Below are positions 1 through 11,856 of a stretch of DNA of 64,000 nt, piece after piece (position 1 is the first letter of the stretch; every line of letters begins with the position of its first letter). This stretch comes from Ciona intestinalis (lineage: Eukaryota > Chordata > Ascidiacea > Phlebobranchia > Cionidae), in the NCBI RefSeq assembly GCF_000224145.3, contig NW_004190377.2, positions 36,998 to 100,997 on the forward strand. The letters are read 5' to 3'. The notes beneath the pieces are model-generated. The model was not told the origin of the DNA. It did no database searches and saw only the letters and a program-made list of their open reading frames with translations. The position numbers and the translations under genes were made by a program.

Positions 1-1565
1 TAACAATGATTCATTTTATTTTATAAAGTAGCTATTATGATGCCATTTACATTGAATTAATGACAATAAATTGCTTGATATGTCATTGTGCATTTTGGTG
101 TATTTCATTCTGCCTAATGGCCTAACAAATTAGTATTTGTATTTATTATTTATTTGTTACTTCAAACGTATCTCAATTGATCAATTTAGTTCAAGGCTAA
201 ATCTTTTTTTATGTTATTCGTTATACAATGCATTGTAAGGTGTAACCTTCACTTGGATGCAGAAATTCCCTAATATAATGTTAGTGCATACCAGACTACA
301 AGGTTTATATGTAGCCAACCCAGACTGTTACAAATTTGACACTTGGACTGAGTTAGACTGTCAGTCTATTTGTAAATGGTGAATAAAATTTTGACATCAC
401 TTTAAAAGCAATTACCAAAAGTACCAATTTTCTGTCTTGGTTTTTGTTTCTTTTAAAGTTCAAATCAAGTATTATAGAGTTCTACCAAAACTAGATGCCT
501 TTAAAATAATATGAAAAAGCCCCCTAACCCTTTGGTTGCGATTCGCACTAGGTGGCACGATCCTACCACAAGTTACATAAATGTCAGTAGTTCGGTTATT
601 TCTCATTGTATGGACTTAAATTTAGTTTGATTTGAAGAAAGAAACAATTTTTTGTCGTTTTTAGCAATAAAATATTTGTCAACAGATTTAAAAATTTTGA
701 GCGGAAACATTTGACGTCACAACGCACGCGTCAGGGAAAACTGCCGGAAAAATATAAATGCAAACCGGTATCGCCGTATTTTTGTTTTTACATGCCTTCC
801 TATTGATACCTTTTTAAAATAAACATAAAGCGAATCATCCTCAAGACACAGCAAACTCTCTCAAGATATTTTTAAAGATGATTTTATAAGATCACAATGG
901 TTTTGGGTATTGAACGTGTTTTGATTTTATTTTAGTAATAACAGCCAACAGTTATTAACCTCATAGAACTCAATAAATTTTGCTCCCACGCAATTAGTAG
1001 GTGGTTGTGAATCGACATATCACACGTTTTGTCATTTTTTAACTTTATGATGCAGGTAACTTTACAAATCATACACCAAAAGAAAGGTTTTTACATACAA
1101 ATCAAGTTTGTAATTGTAATACATTACATTTTTTTATTTTTTTAGCTGTTTTTAAAATGTTCAGTAATCTAAGATTTATTGTGTAATCAATTTTATGATG
1201 ACATTATCAAAAAAAACATAATATAAAAAATAAAAAATTAGAAAATAATTTTATACTGCACAAACTTCCTAAACAAAGATTTTGTCTAACTCTTTTGTTT
1301 TGCTTGCAAAATTATATTAAATGACACCTAGTTAAAAGTAAAACACAGTCAAAAGGTTAAACCATATCATAAAAACTGATATATAGTAAAAATTCTTAGT
1401 TATAAAATACCAGTTATAAAGAAACGACTACACATTTACCCAAAAATACGTAATACCCTAGAGTTATAACACGGTGTTCCGTTATGAAGCAAATATGTTG
1501 GCTTCGGATACTGTGTGTCAACTTGTCTCAACTAAAAACTTTGTCTGATATTATTTAATACAAAC
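1..1565. other. AT-rich presumed UNC79 intron with one repeat fragment
   Basis: No further UNC79 exon was found here although the gene must continue to the left. The stretch is very AT-rich. Bases about 690-800 (aacatttgacgtcacaacg onward to catgcc) are near-identical to about 25,543-25,640 in a vasa intron, marking a dispersed repeat fragment. Nothing else could be supported. Confidence 0.6.
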
Positions 1566-4500
1566 CTTATTTTCACAGTTAAAGCTTATGTTTTCAGTTG
1601 GAAGCATCACTTCTAAAGAAGGTAAAACTTCAGATTTGTGACCAATTGTCTGCAACAATATTAAAACCAAAATAATTTAAATTTTAAAGTTCACATGGAG
1701 ACAAAATCATTAAAACAAACACTTGTGATGCAAAAGACATTTGATTACACAGTGTATATCTAAAAATTGAATAGCAGTAGGTTAAAGTACACTTAAATGC
1801 GTTTATTACGATTTAAATTACTCTAATCAAGTCAACTGAATATAATTGTAAAACTTTGGTACAGAAAATAAACATGTGAGAATTAATGAATAAATATTAT
1901 ACATTTTATCCACACATGGAGAAAGACATATGAGGTTTGCATGGTTTATGTATAAATTATTCATAAGAGACATAACATACAAGGAGCTGTGTAATTGCCT
2001 TCATAGGTTATACGGTCCAAAGCAAAATTCGCAATAATTATTTTTTAGATTAAATCTTAATTCTTAACAACAGATTTATACTCTTAATATTCAGCAGTTT
2101 CCCCAATCTGTAAGCGAAAACCATTTTTGTAAATTATATTTGTATGGGACGATCATTGGTGTCAAACTCAACCAATAAATACAAAATCAAATACAAATCA
2201 GATTTTATCATTTAAATGTGAAAAAGCTCTCCACAAGTTATCCCATTTTTGTAAATATATTTTGAATCTTACCTGTGAGCAAGCATAGCATAAATATAGG
2301 GGTGGGGGGGAATTCGCAAACTTAGTCGATAAAGATTGATCCAAAATCAATAATGTTGCAGCATTGTTGTTTGGTGGTGATTTGCACTGCAGATTCGTAC
2401 AGGACACCATGCTGCATGCTGTAAAAACACAAGTTACCAAACTACAAAATAAATTGGTAATCAAACCATTGGTCACATCACATTGGGTATCATGGGCTAA
2501 AATATGCAGAACAAAAACGACCAATTTATACAGAAGAACTGTTAAACTGTAATTATTAAAAAAAATTATTGGTTTTGGTTTTGGCCTACCGTTAAACTAA
2601 AGGTAAACACATTTCACTGCAAAAAGTAATGTAAGATTGACATTTATAAATGTACATATCGTTAATATTGTTCTAGCGCTCCCGTCCTATTTACGTCATC
2701 AATTAATCATTTAATTAAGGCCTTCTGTCCTATTGTCCCATTTTTCAGAGTCGGCGTCACAGCTCGGATATGTCCCGCTACAATACCCAGAAACTCAATA
2801 CCTTACTCACACAGTCCTAATTTACCGTGTTTCCCATCCCACTATAAATTGTGACACAAAGAAATAGCTTTCGGTCACAAGTATTATTCGAACGGGTTTG
2901 AGTTGCGAAATAGTCGTAAACTCTACTTCGTAATTGTTATTCTAAGAGATAAGATACCATTTGCCGAGGTATCGTGCCATTGTTGCTGACTGCTGTGCAG
3001 TGTCGTGTATTAAACAATTCAGAACTTCAGTTGCTCTTGAGCTTGTGAGTTAGGCTATTTAGACAGAGTACGACAGGTCTACCCCTGTTATTCACGTTGA
3101 GTCTCACAAGAAGTGCGAATTAACAAGTAAGTTGAAACTGCTGTATATAATACAAAAGTACATATTTGCGATAACCTACAATATTGAGAAGGTGTAGTGT
3201 GTTCCGTAGGTGCAGAATGTAGAAATGGCCAGTAGTGGAATAGAAGTTGAACTGCATAAGCCTTTCCTTTGCCTCCACCATAGGATATCACAGACATCAA
3301 GTCCTGTGTTAGGCAACAGTAATTCTACCAGTAAGTAACATTATTAAAAATATAATAATGTCTGGTAAATAAAAAAATTCGTTGGCATCTCACCATTAAA
3401 AAGAAATGGCAACTCACCAACCAAACATCTTGCTTGAACAACATGATTGTTTCAATAACACGAAAATGAAGCGATACATTTTGTACACCATCTAACACGA
3501 CAGATATAACAGCAGGTAACGTATCAAAACAACTTTTTAAATTTTTATTGTCTGTCATCAACCCTGTAAGTTAACAACAAAGTTTTTTTTTAAATACCAT
3601 GAGCTATCCTTGCATGACGAGGTAACTATAAGTGATACATTTTATAGACCTAGTGCCCATTTAGAAGTTACAAGTTTGTTTTTTGTCTGTCTTTTATTGT
3701 TTGGATTAACATTCCGACAAAGCATTCAGTGTCTTACCCAATAATTCGCACACCCCAAATGATGGCAGCAAACATTAAATAGATTTATTGAGGTGATCAC
3801 CCTAACCATTGTGTTAAGCAGCTGGAATTATTCAAAAACAGCAAAAAAGACCATTTAATATACAATTATTAATTATATATGTATTTGAAATAACCTTACC
3901 CAAGCAGCAGGGTAGAATAGAATTACAGAGCGTCTTTACAATATACTCTTGTATTAAGATGTAAGTAGTGCTCCAACATAGCTCGGTGATTAAACCTGCA
4001 ACAGTCAGTGGAACAGTGGCCCTTGCCTTTTCTTCCAAAAACATTGTAACAAGACATATACCTTCCATCAACATTACAGACATATCTAATAACAAAGTAA
4101 ATTATTTATATAGACATAAATTAAAACTAGAGATAAAAATTATCTCACTCATCACAATAATAAAGACCATATCAATTAAAGCAATAAGAATAAAAATAAA
4201 AGTAAGAGGCGCTAAAGTAATCAAAAAATTTAATTAGATTGTCTTTCACTAAAACATCTTGGAATAAAACATACAGTTAAGAAACACGTAGTGGGTTTTA
4301 CCTAATTGTTTGAATATTTTGTGTGAAAGTAGCTGCACTCATACTTTGCATTAGGGATAATAAGGCTTTGGCCTTGTCTCTTATTTTACAATATCAATCA
4401 AAAGGTTTTGTTAACCACTGCAGTAGTTACGCATTTATATTTTTTTTCATGTGTAATAACCTTCATGGCCAGAATGCAGATAAGGAAGTTTTCCCATCAT

Positions 4501-5680
4501 TGAGACAACAGTATTAAAGAAGGTAAAGTAATCCAAACACGGATAAGTGTAATTCACTTTGTTAAAGCAAATATACGAACTGATGGAATAAGTTGTGTTG
4601 GTGACACTAATTAAATCTTTCTGGTTTTCTGTGACTTCCTTCATTATACTGCAAGAAGAAAGGGATAAAATGTTTTTTCATGTGCTGACTAGGAATGTGC
4701 CGAGTCTAAACCCAATCTGTGACCAAGCGTCACCCTTTTTAAGCATTTTATATGAAGCACTCAGTGCACCTCAGCTTTTACAACTTCAGCACATCCCTAG
4801 TGGCAAAACAACAAACAGTTAATGTTTTAATTTATACATTCCATGTCACACTAAAGTTACAAAGCTAGTATGTACCTTTAGGGCTGATTATTTTTTGTTT
4901 TCTTGTATAAATGTTAATTTACAAAATCCAAGTGACCAATGGGTTAGAGGTTAGAGCTCCGGGAAACATGATACAAATCCAATATTATTACAACGGTCAT
5001 TATGTAAAAATATACTACATAGTGCTTTAGTCATGTTCAAAGTTTTGAACCACTTATTAAAGACCTACCTAAGCAACGCTTTATTGAAATACTTAATAGC
5101 AGCTGATATGTCGGACACCGTTGGTGCATTGCCTGAACTCCATTGTAATCTACTGTAGCAGTCTTGCAAGTATACCAACTTCTTTGAAACTGAAATAAAC
5201 AAAGTAAAATACAAGAAAAATATGTTTTATCTTTTTTTATTGAAATTAAAAATTTTGCTAATTGAAAACAAAATATTTACACATGCGACATAGGCAATAC
5301 ACTAATCAAAGTTGTGTAAACAGTGGAACAGTAATCACTGTAACTGAAATCGGATCATTAATATGACTTAATTTTTGTGGCTTAACAAGCTTTTTTAATA
5401 AATTTAATTGTGCACAAACATTATGGTTTTATAACGAACTGAAAAGAATAAAATAATAAGTTTTCCAATTCGTGCATCCTTTGTAAGCAAAATTAATATC
5501 GGATAGAAAAGGAAAGTTTTATTGATTTTGCATGCGCAAAAATGTAATTAATATCAGAGAATACAAGAATAAAATCGCAAATTTTGTTATATTTAAATAA
5601 AGTAACATTTAAAGTAAAAGTAGAAAAGTAGAAAAAAACACCAAAAAAACACACTTACAGTATTCTTCTCTTGTCGACAT
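1566..5680 (-). CDS. UNC79: UNC79 homologue, N-terminal part (NALCN channel complex scaffold), runs off left edge
   Basis: UNC79 is a large HEAT/ARM-like scaffold that, with UNC80, supports the NALCN sodium-leak channel in excitable cells. I read nine coding exons on the minus strand: 5659-5680, 5069-5189, 4461-4648, 4302-4377, 3900-3970, 3418-3563, 3180-3303, 2273-2418 and 1566-1649. All have GT-AG borders and fully compatible phases (978 bp, 326 codons, no stop). The start MSTREEYFSKKLVYLQD matches the vertebrate UNC79 start (MST..EQF..K..YLQ). Later landmarks are KQDVW, then AVQLLFHYWP, then PPPLYLC, in the same order as vertebrate UNC79. The family protein is over 2,500 residues, so most of the gene lies left of the window. 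Introns here are short except the last two. Identity rests on remembered family sequence; exon borders are seen directly. The 5' UTR is not defined. Confidence 0.88.
2669..3110 (+). repeat. Possible solo LTR or promoter-like repeat in UNC79 intron
   Basis: This block inside the UNC79 intron 2419-3179 is less AT-rich than its surroundings, starts TGTTCTAGCG and has a TATA-like CTATAAATTG near 2840. That makeup resembles an LTR. No matching right end, second copy or clear target duplication was found, so the boundaries and the class are a guess. Confidence 0.3.
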
Positions 5681-6149
5681 TGTTTTCACTATGCGGTAAA
5701 CCACAACTACACTGTAAACCACACTACTTTTATAATTTAAACACTATACAGTTGCTGGACACACAAGACGCAAATCTACCGAGGGCTGCTGTGATAACCA
5801 AAAAAATCGATTTTTGAAACCTTAAATCGATAATGGTAAAACGCTGCAATCGACGAAAGCGCATGCCACTCGGATTTAAACAAAGTCAGTTTTACGAAAA
5901 TATGACTAATCGGACACCAGATCACAGCTGAGGTTATTATTAAAAATAAATTATGTACGCAGTACTTTGATTTTGGATGTACGAAGTTTGTTTTGTGGTA
6001 CTTCTGCATTTTTAGCAAAAGTTTATTAGATGTTTTTTGTTAATAGCGGGTGGGGGAAAATGGGACACATTTTTCTTTTGTTTTCTCGTACAATTTAATA
6101 ACAAACAAAGAACATTTAAATTGTTTAAAACACGATCCAAATATATATA
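5681..6149. promoter_or_regulatory. 5' flank of UNC79, then start of transposon field
   Basis: The UNC79 start codon is at 5680 on the minus strand, so its 5' UTR and promoter should lie just to the right. No TATA box or other site can be assigned with confidence. From about 6046 a piece with GGGTGGGGGAAAATGGGACA is a left terminus of the family A inverted-repeat element. Confidence 0.4.
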
Positions 6150-8540
6150 GTAGGGTGGGGGAAGATGGGACACTTTGTCAGACGAGACTTTTTTTTTAAT
6201 TTTCCTTTACGGACCCCCATTTAATGATAATCAGGAAAATAAGGTTACAGAATTGTTCGACAGTATTATCACGACTTTATAAAACGCCCGTCAAAGCTGA
6301 TTACTGTAGCACTCAGTTTTTAAATATTGAAGAATTATGTAGGATAAAATAGAAACAGTATACTTTGAACAGGTAAAAAATGCGAAATGATAAGGTGCTA
6401 TTTTTTAATGCTCGCTAAATCATAGTAAAGCCGATGAAATTTTTAATTTGTGTGTGCGAACAATTACACTAGTTTCATAGCTTCATAAAACAACCTTGAA
6501 TATTTCGTACAGTTTGATTTTGTTTCATAAAACTAGTTTTAGTTTTGTAAAAAAACACTGAGATATAAGCATGAAGAAAATAGGCAGGGGTCAATATGAC
6601 TTTAATTTAAGATAAAACCAACAAAAAAATATCGGTTTAACGTTATATATATGAAGTGTACATGGCAAAGAAACTAGCACAGCCTGTTAAATTCGGTAGG
6701 TTAACTACAAGTTGCAGAATACTGCTAATGTAAATATATAGTAGGGTAGGGGATGATGGGACACTTTGTCAGACGAGACTTTTTTTAATTTTCTTTTTAC
6801 GGACCCCCATTTAATGATAATCAGGAAAATAAGGTTACAGAATTATTCGACAGTATTATCACGACTTTATAAAACGCTCGTCAAAGCTAACTACTGTTTT
6901 TAAATATTAAAAAAAATATGTAAAATAGAAACAGCCTACTTTGAACAGGTAAAAAATTGCGAAATAGTAAGGTGCTATTTTTTAATGCTCGCTAAATCAT
7001 AGTAAAGTCGAAGAATCTTTTTAGTTTGCGTGTGCGAACAACCAAACTAGTTTCATAGCTTCATAAAACAACCTTGGATATTTCGTACAGTTTGATTTTG
7101 TTTCATAAAACTAGTTTTAGTTTTGTAAAAAAACACTGAGATATAAGCATGAAGAAAATAGGCAGGGGTCAATATGGCTTTAATTTGAGGGAATACAACA
7201 AAAAATATCGGTTTAACGTTATATATATGAAGTTTACATGATGGCAAAGAAACTAGCACAGCCTGTTAAATTCGGTAGGTTATGTAGCAATTGAGCGTGT
7301 TTCGAGCACAGATATATATTATATAGTTTTCCAAATTAACTTAATGCATAAATATCGAATAATAAACAGTCGTGTTGCTATTACATCAGTCGTGTTGCTA
7401 TTACACTATTACATCTGGCGTAACTGTGTTTATGATTAAGCGACACATCTTGCGTGTTTCCAACAAGGCAGAAAACGATCTGCCCCAGTCCGTCCGTTCG
7501 GCGAACAGACGTCACTTTTCAGTGTAAAACGTTCTTTCCTGTTACTGCTTTCGCACATGTGTTTCATGCTATAAAAGCCCTCCTATTTTCTGTGTTTGGA
7601 GGGCAGTAGGAGCTTTCTTACACTCTTGCTGTCCCCACGTTTGTCCTGACCCTGATGCGAACGGTTCTACTGCACCCCCCGCCACGATGCGTTGAGATGG
7701 GCGCGACCGTTGAACCTTACATTACCGCACCCCCTACAGTTAACTACAAGTTGCAGAATGCTGCTAATGTAAATATATATCAATTTAGAGTCCCATCTCC
7801 CCCCACATTATAGTTTTGTATGTTTTCATTGCCAAACTTTGAATGGTTTGCTTTTAATTTAATAATTTATACCTCAGGGGTTTTTCAACTATAAGATACT
7901 GATATAATAAAAAGATAATGTTTCGAAAATATATTCGAAATTTGGTCATTTGCACTTGCTGGTGAAAATTAATGAGAAGTGCTGTCTTGTGCCAAATACA
8001 GAGTAGTAATATCCAATTTGTAGCAAAAATAAAAACTTTATTAACAGTTATTATCAATTTTCGGTTATTACAAGTTCATATACATTTGTAGGATACAATA
8101 TTTATCCATTAAAGTCCGAACATTTCCCATTGTCGTTCAAACAATACCAATTGTTATGCAATAATAGAATGTATAGGAAACATGTTGAAAACTATAGCAG
8201 TAGGGCAAGAAAAGGAATGTTTAGACTTAATTTTCAAAGCGTACAGTATTATTTCGTGTTACTTACGTACATTCCTATTTATAAATACACTTATTAATCA
8301 AAATTAACAATGATTTTAAACTGTCCCATCTTATCCTGTGTGTTTTCGAATTTTTAAAATTTCACCTGTTGTGCGGATCGCTAAATAACTCCTCGTGTGT
8401 TTTATTATATTTTATTTAATTGGTGTCAATTAATAAAGGAATGCTAGTACTAATTCGTGGTATTACCTAAAAATCGTCATCCATTTTGATTTTTGAAATA
8501 TTTGGCAATATGTGCTTAAGTGTCCCATCTTCCCATTGTA
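6150..8540 (+). mobile_element. Family A inverted-repeat DNA element, two copies head to tail (second one carries an LTR)
   Basis: Two copies lie in tandem: a left-part copy at 6150-6738 and a complete copy at 6739-8540. The left end reads GTAGGGTGGGGGAAGATGGG followed by ACACTTTGTC. The right end is AAGTGTCCCATCTTCCC, the inverted repeat of the left end. After removing the LTR at 7283-7738 the second copy is about 1.34 kb, equal to the reversed copy at 40916-42252. There is no intact ORF, so it is a non-autonomous element. The flanking bases suggest a TA target site but this is not firm, so I do not assign a superfamily. Confidence 0.75.
7283..7738 (+). mobile_element. Solo LTR inserted in family A element, 4-bp TSD GTTA
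   Basis: This 456-bp insert starts TGTAGCAATT and ends CCCCTACA, the TG...CA form of an LTR. It is flanked by GTTA at 7279-7282 and 7739-7742. The uninterrupted sequence (GGTAGGTTAACTACAAG) is seen at about 6695 and 49230, proving the insertion. It carries a TATA box in GCTATAAAAGCCC near 7570 and a GC-richer downstream half. A diverged reversed copy is at 48064-48525. No internal retroelement sequence remains. Confidence 0.85.
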
Positions 8541-9300
8541 CCATAAGTTATTTGTTAGCCTAGAAAAAGTAAATACTATTAACAAACTTATTTCATGCTA
8601 GTTGAATAAGCACTTTTTACTTATAATTTACAAGTGCTGATGAACCAAGGTACCAAGTTGATCCTAGAATACAGATATTATGGCGGCAATTTTTGATACT
8701 TTTCACCAGTGCCATTAACCTAAATTGGACACTACCAACTAGTCAAATTAAAAAAAAAAATAAAAAATATTAATTTTGGATATTAACATCGTCCAAAAAA
8801 CATATTAATAAAATTTCCTTCCGATCCAGCTTCGGATATCTTATAGCGTTACGTAATACCTAAACAAAATATTATTCTTCTTCAAAATATTGGGAGGGTG
8901 GGTTTAGAATACAAACAAATATAAGGGTCGTAACCCGAATCATACTAACATGTTATTCCATCAAAAAAATAACTAGTTTCATTTTTTTAATTAAGAATAT
9001 TAGTATTTGTCATAAATGTATATTTATGGAATTCTTCCCAATCCCTTTGAATATGTTATAGCGCTACGTAATACCAGAAATATGAATTATTATTTTCCTT
9101 AGAAGGGTGCGGGAATAGGTATTAAATATATAAAAATAAGTATGATCATAACTTGAATCATATAAATATTAATTTTTTCGATTTTTTTCGCAAAAAATAT
9201 AACTCACGCATACATCTATGTAGGTCACTATAACATGTTGTTCCCATCAAAAAAATTAAAATAAATGAAGTAATATTTTCCCCCAGATTTTTTTGTCGTG
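8541..9300. repeat. AT-rich spacer with a degenerate ~220-bp direct repeat
   Basis: Segments near 8805-9010 and 9030-9185 share TTATAGCGYTACGTAATACC, then an ATTATT tract, a GGGTG-rich stretch and an ATAAG block in the same order and orientation. This is consistent with an old tandem duplication. Bases 8640-8720 also resemble, in reverse, a repeat seen at 12,200-12,270 and 57,520-57,570 (TTGTATTCTAG with flanking sequence). No coding sequence is supported. Confidence 0.45.
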
Positions 9301-9316
9301 ATATGTTCGTTCCGAT

Positions 9317-9760
9317 CACAGAAATAAAAAAGAATAGAACGCGCATATCCAATGTCGACAAAGGAGAGAGCACGATATATTCTCTCTTTTTTGCGGGTCG
9401 TTCCCGTTTACTATTGTAGTCAATGGATTCGACGGCGTTTTATGTAGTTTTTCTTTACTTTTTGACTTGATTTAAAGTTATAGGGTCAAACAACTATTTT
9501 CTAATATACAAATATTTTTAACAAACCGTTTACTTAAAGGTTTTTAATTAAAATTATTAAATAATTTAATTTCCTAAAAAGTGGTAAACTGTAAGCGTTA
9601 ACCTACTAAATAACTAAACTGGCCTAATAAACTTGAATAGTTGGTGTAGTTTTTAAAATAAACAGCTAAACCCTCCTAAAACTACCATGCGCCTATCTTT
9701 TACAATGGAGACCAAGCGAAATGGGGACGGAGTTGGCGGTCACGTGAATAGAAAAAAAGA
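9317..9760 (+). mobile_element. CACAG-type hAT-like MITE, left-part copy, cut by gap
   Basis: Starts CACAGAAATAAAAAAG directly after the 8-bp sequence GTTCCGAT and runs to the N gap, lacking only its last ~50 bp. It is nearly identical to the copy at 10807-11856. The 8-bp target duplication of the family (see 56728-57223) points to the hAT superfamily. The partner TSD GTTCCGAT is not near this copy but at 11857-11864, after the second copy, which suggests either nesting or a mis-join at the gap. Confidence 0.8.
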
Positions 9761-9810
9761 NNNNNNNNNNNNNNNNNNNNNNNNNNNNNNNNNNNNNNNN
9801 NNNNNNNNNN

Positions 9811-10475
9811 TTTCACTGAAAGTTTCGAAGTCACACCAAATTGGGTCGCTGCGCAAACCAAATGGGGAGTTTACCTCCACACCTGGTGAAGCGCTAAACG
9901 TCCTGTTTGATGCACACTTCCCGGATGATGTGAACATCACCCATCGACATCAGCACACTGATCCTTCACTTGTGTTGGGAGGATGACGATCTTGAAACAA
10001 GAATTGTCACCGAAGATCGAGTGAGAGAAGCGATCAAATCATTTGATCCTTACAAAAGTGCAGGCCTGGATAAGATATACCCTGTTTTACTACAGAGAGG
10101 AATCGACATCCTGGTACCCCACCTCAAAAACCTATATTAATCTTCACTGAAAATGGGTCAGGTCCAATCACGATGGAATGAAGCCAAAGTAGTCTTCCCC
10201 CCCAAACCAGGAAAAGGAGACTACACCTCAGCAAAATCCTATCGCCCACTTAGCCTCACCTCCTTTCTTCTGAAAGGGCTGGAAAGGCTATATTGGTGTA
10301 TCTACAGACAGGTCCCCCTCGGGACTTTCTCCCCTTCACAAATATACCAATATACTTACAGACCTGGCGTCTCGATAGAGAATTCACTACATGCAGTGAC
10401 CACTAAATTTGAAAAGGCTGTTTTCAACGGCCAATTTGGTCTTGGGATCTTTTTGGATATTGAAGGTTCTTTCAT
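9811..10475 (+). pseudogene. Truncated non-LTR retrotransposon (LINE) reverse transcriptase fragment
   Basis: Three overlapping frames on the plus strand read as the N-terminal half of a LINE reverse transcriptase: a region with KSFDPYKSAGLDKI, then WNEAKVVFPPKPGKGDY, SAKSYRPLSLTSFLLKGLE and FLDIEGSF, the last equivalent to the motif A region (F.D...AF). Frames change near 9985 and 10140, and the sequence stops just after motif A, so it is dead. A gap of exactly 50 N precedes it. The clade (Jockey- or I-like) cannot be fixed from this piece. Confidence 0.8.
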
Positions 10476-10806
10476 AATTTGTAAAAAAAGGTTTTAGATA
10501 TTTAGTAGCGCAGTTTATATTTTCCCATGGTAATATTTTACCGTTCATTATTATTACATTTTCTGTTGTTTGAAGGTTTTGGAGTTGTTCATAGATCGGT
10601 TTTAGTTTGTCAGTCTCCCAGGTAAAGTTGGATTTATCTAGTTTGTATAGGTAGTGACGTAGGATGGCATATTGAGTGTTTGGAGATATTGTGTTTGGAG
10701 CGGTGTTTGTAAATAGCGAAGGGTTGATAATTTTTATACTGGATCCGAGTTGGTGTCGTGTCCATTCATGCCAAAGTTCTGTTATTTTTTTCAATCTGGA
10801 TATTTC
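10476..10806 (-). pseudogene. Unrecognised coding-like remnant between LINE fragment and MITE
   Basis: The minus strand is open across this block and reads as protein-like sequence (for example KLKPIYEQLQNLQ and ENINCATKYLKPFF). The frame runs on into the adjoining MITE and LINE pieces, so its ends are artefacts of junctions. I do not recognise the family; a transposon ORF is the likeliest source. Confidence 0.35.
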
Positions 10807-11856
10807 CACAGAAATAAAAAAGAATAGAACGCGCATCTCCAATGTCGACAAAGGAGAGAGCACGATATATTCTCTCTTTTTTGCGGGTCGTTCCCGTTTA
10901 CTATTGTAGTCAATGGATTCGAGGGCGTTTTATGTAGTTTTTCTTTACTTTTTGACTTGATTTAAAGTTATAGGGTCAAACAACTATTTTCTAATATACA
11001 AATATTTGTTGCAACTCGACGCCTAAAGTGACGTCACATAACCCAATCCCAATACTTAATTAATCAATGCCAACAGTGCGGATACGACTTATCTCATGAG
11101 AGACTTTCCCATGAAAACAAACCCCCCGTTGAACGAGGTTAATGATATCCCGTTCAGCCGATGACAGGCCCAAATCGTTTCCCTTTTATCGCATGACGTC
11201 ACACTGCTGTCACGTGATTCTGTCCGGTATATAATTCGCCTTTTCCCTAACACAATAACGAATAACGAGAAACGACTATCGGCACTGAGACCTCGAGGTC
11301 AGTCTAGGTTCATGGCGGACTCTTACGAGCCTTTGCCCAGCCGTCAAGTAAGCTTTTGCCCGATACCGTATCGTGTACTTGTATACCAGAAAAAGGAATA
11401 AAACATAGCAAGATATCATGAACTGTTTGGTTTCTGGTTATAAAAGCAATTAGTACTACAGTAGATATAGCACCCCGCTGAAGCCTGCATATGAAGTCGG
11501 ATCAGCACGGAGTCATATAACCCAACCAGCGATCCTGTATATTCAGTGGGGGCTATATATTTTTAACAAACCGTTTACTTAAAGGTTTTTAATTAAAATT
11601 ATTAAATAATTTAATTTCCTAAAAAGTGGTAAACTGTAAACGTTAACCTACCAAATAACTAAACTGGCCTAATAAACTTGAATAGTTGGTGCAGTTTTTA
11701 AAATAAACAGCTAAAGCCTCCTAAAACTACCATGCGCCTATCTTTTAGAATGGAGACCAAGCGAAATGGGGACGGAGTTGGCGGTCACGTGAATAGAAAA
11801 AAAGAATATATCACGGTTTTGGAAAGTTGCGCGTTCTAGTCTTTTTTATTTCTGTG
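10807..11856 (+). mobile_element. CACAG-type hAT-like MITE, full copy with an LTR-like insertion
   Basis: The element begins CACAGAAATAAAAAAG and ends CTTTTTTATTTCTGTG (inverted termini). Removing the 550-bp insert at 11007-11556 leaves about 500 bp, equal to the clean copy at 56728-57223. The right flank GTTCCGAT (11857-11864) matches the left flank of the copy at 9317, not of this copy (GATATTTC). Confidence 0.82.
11007..11556 (+). mobile_element. LTR-like insertion inside MITE, 5-bp TSD ATATT
   Basis: Compared with the empty site in the copy at 9317, 550 bp are inserted between ATATT (11002-11006) and ATATT (11557-11561). The insert starts TGTTGCAACTCG, has a TATA-like GGTATATAATTCG near 11,225 and AATAAA near 11,398, and is GC-richer than its host. 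This fits a solo LTR. The right end reads GGGGGCTAT rather than the usual CA, so the exact class (a BEL-like LTR is one option) is open. Confidence 0.7.

Noticed and set aside
3224..3334. Plus-strand first exon starting ATGGCCAGTAGTGG with a donor at 3331
   Set aside because: The opposite strand holds UNC79 exon 7 (3180-3303) in correct phase with its neighbours; the plus-strand frame has no partner exon.
3968..4095. Longer version of UNC79 exon 5 up to an acceptor at ~4,087
   Set aside because: That acceptor and the one at ~4,007 give the wrong phase after exon 4; only the acceptor before 3970 keeps frame and matches the family.
9687..9986. 99-aa ORF across the 50-N gap
   Set aside because: It fuses MITE sequence, unknown bases and a LINE fragment; not a gene.
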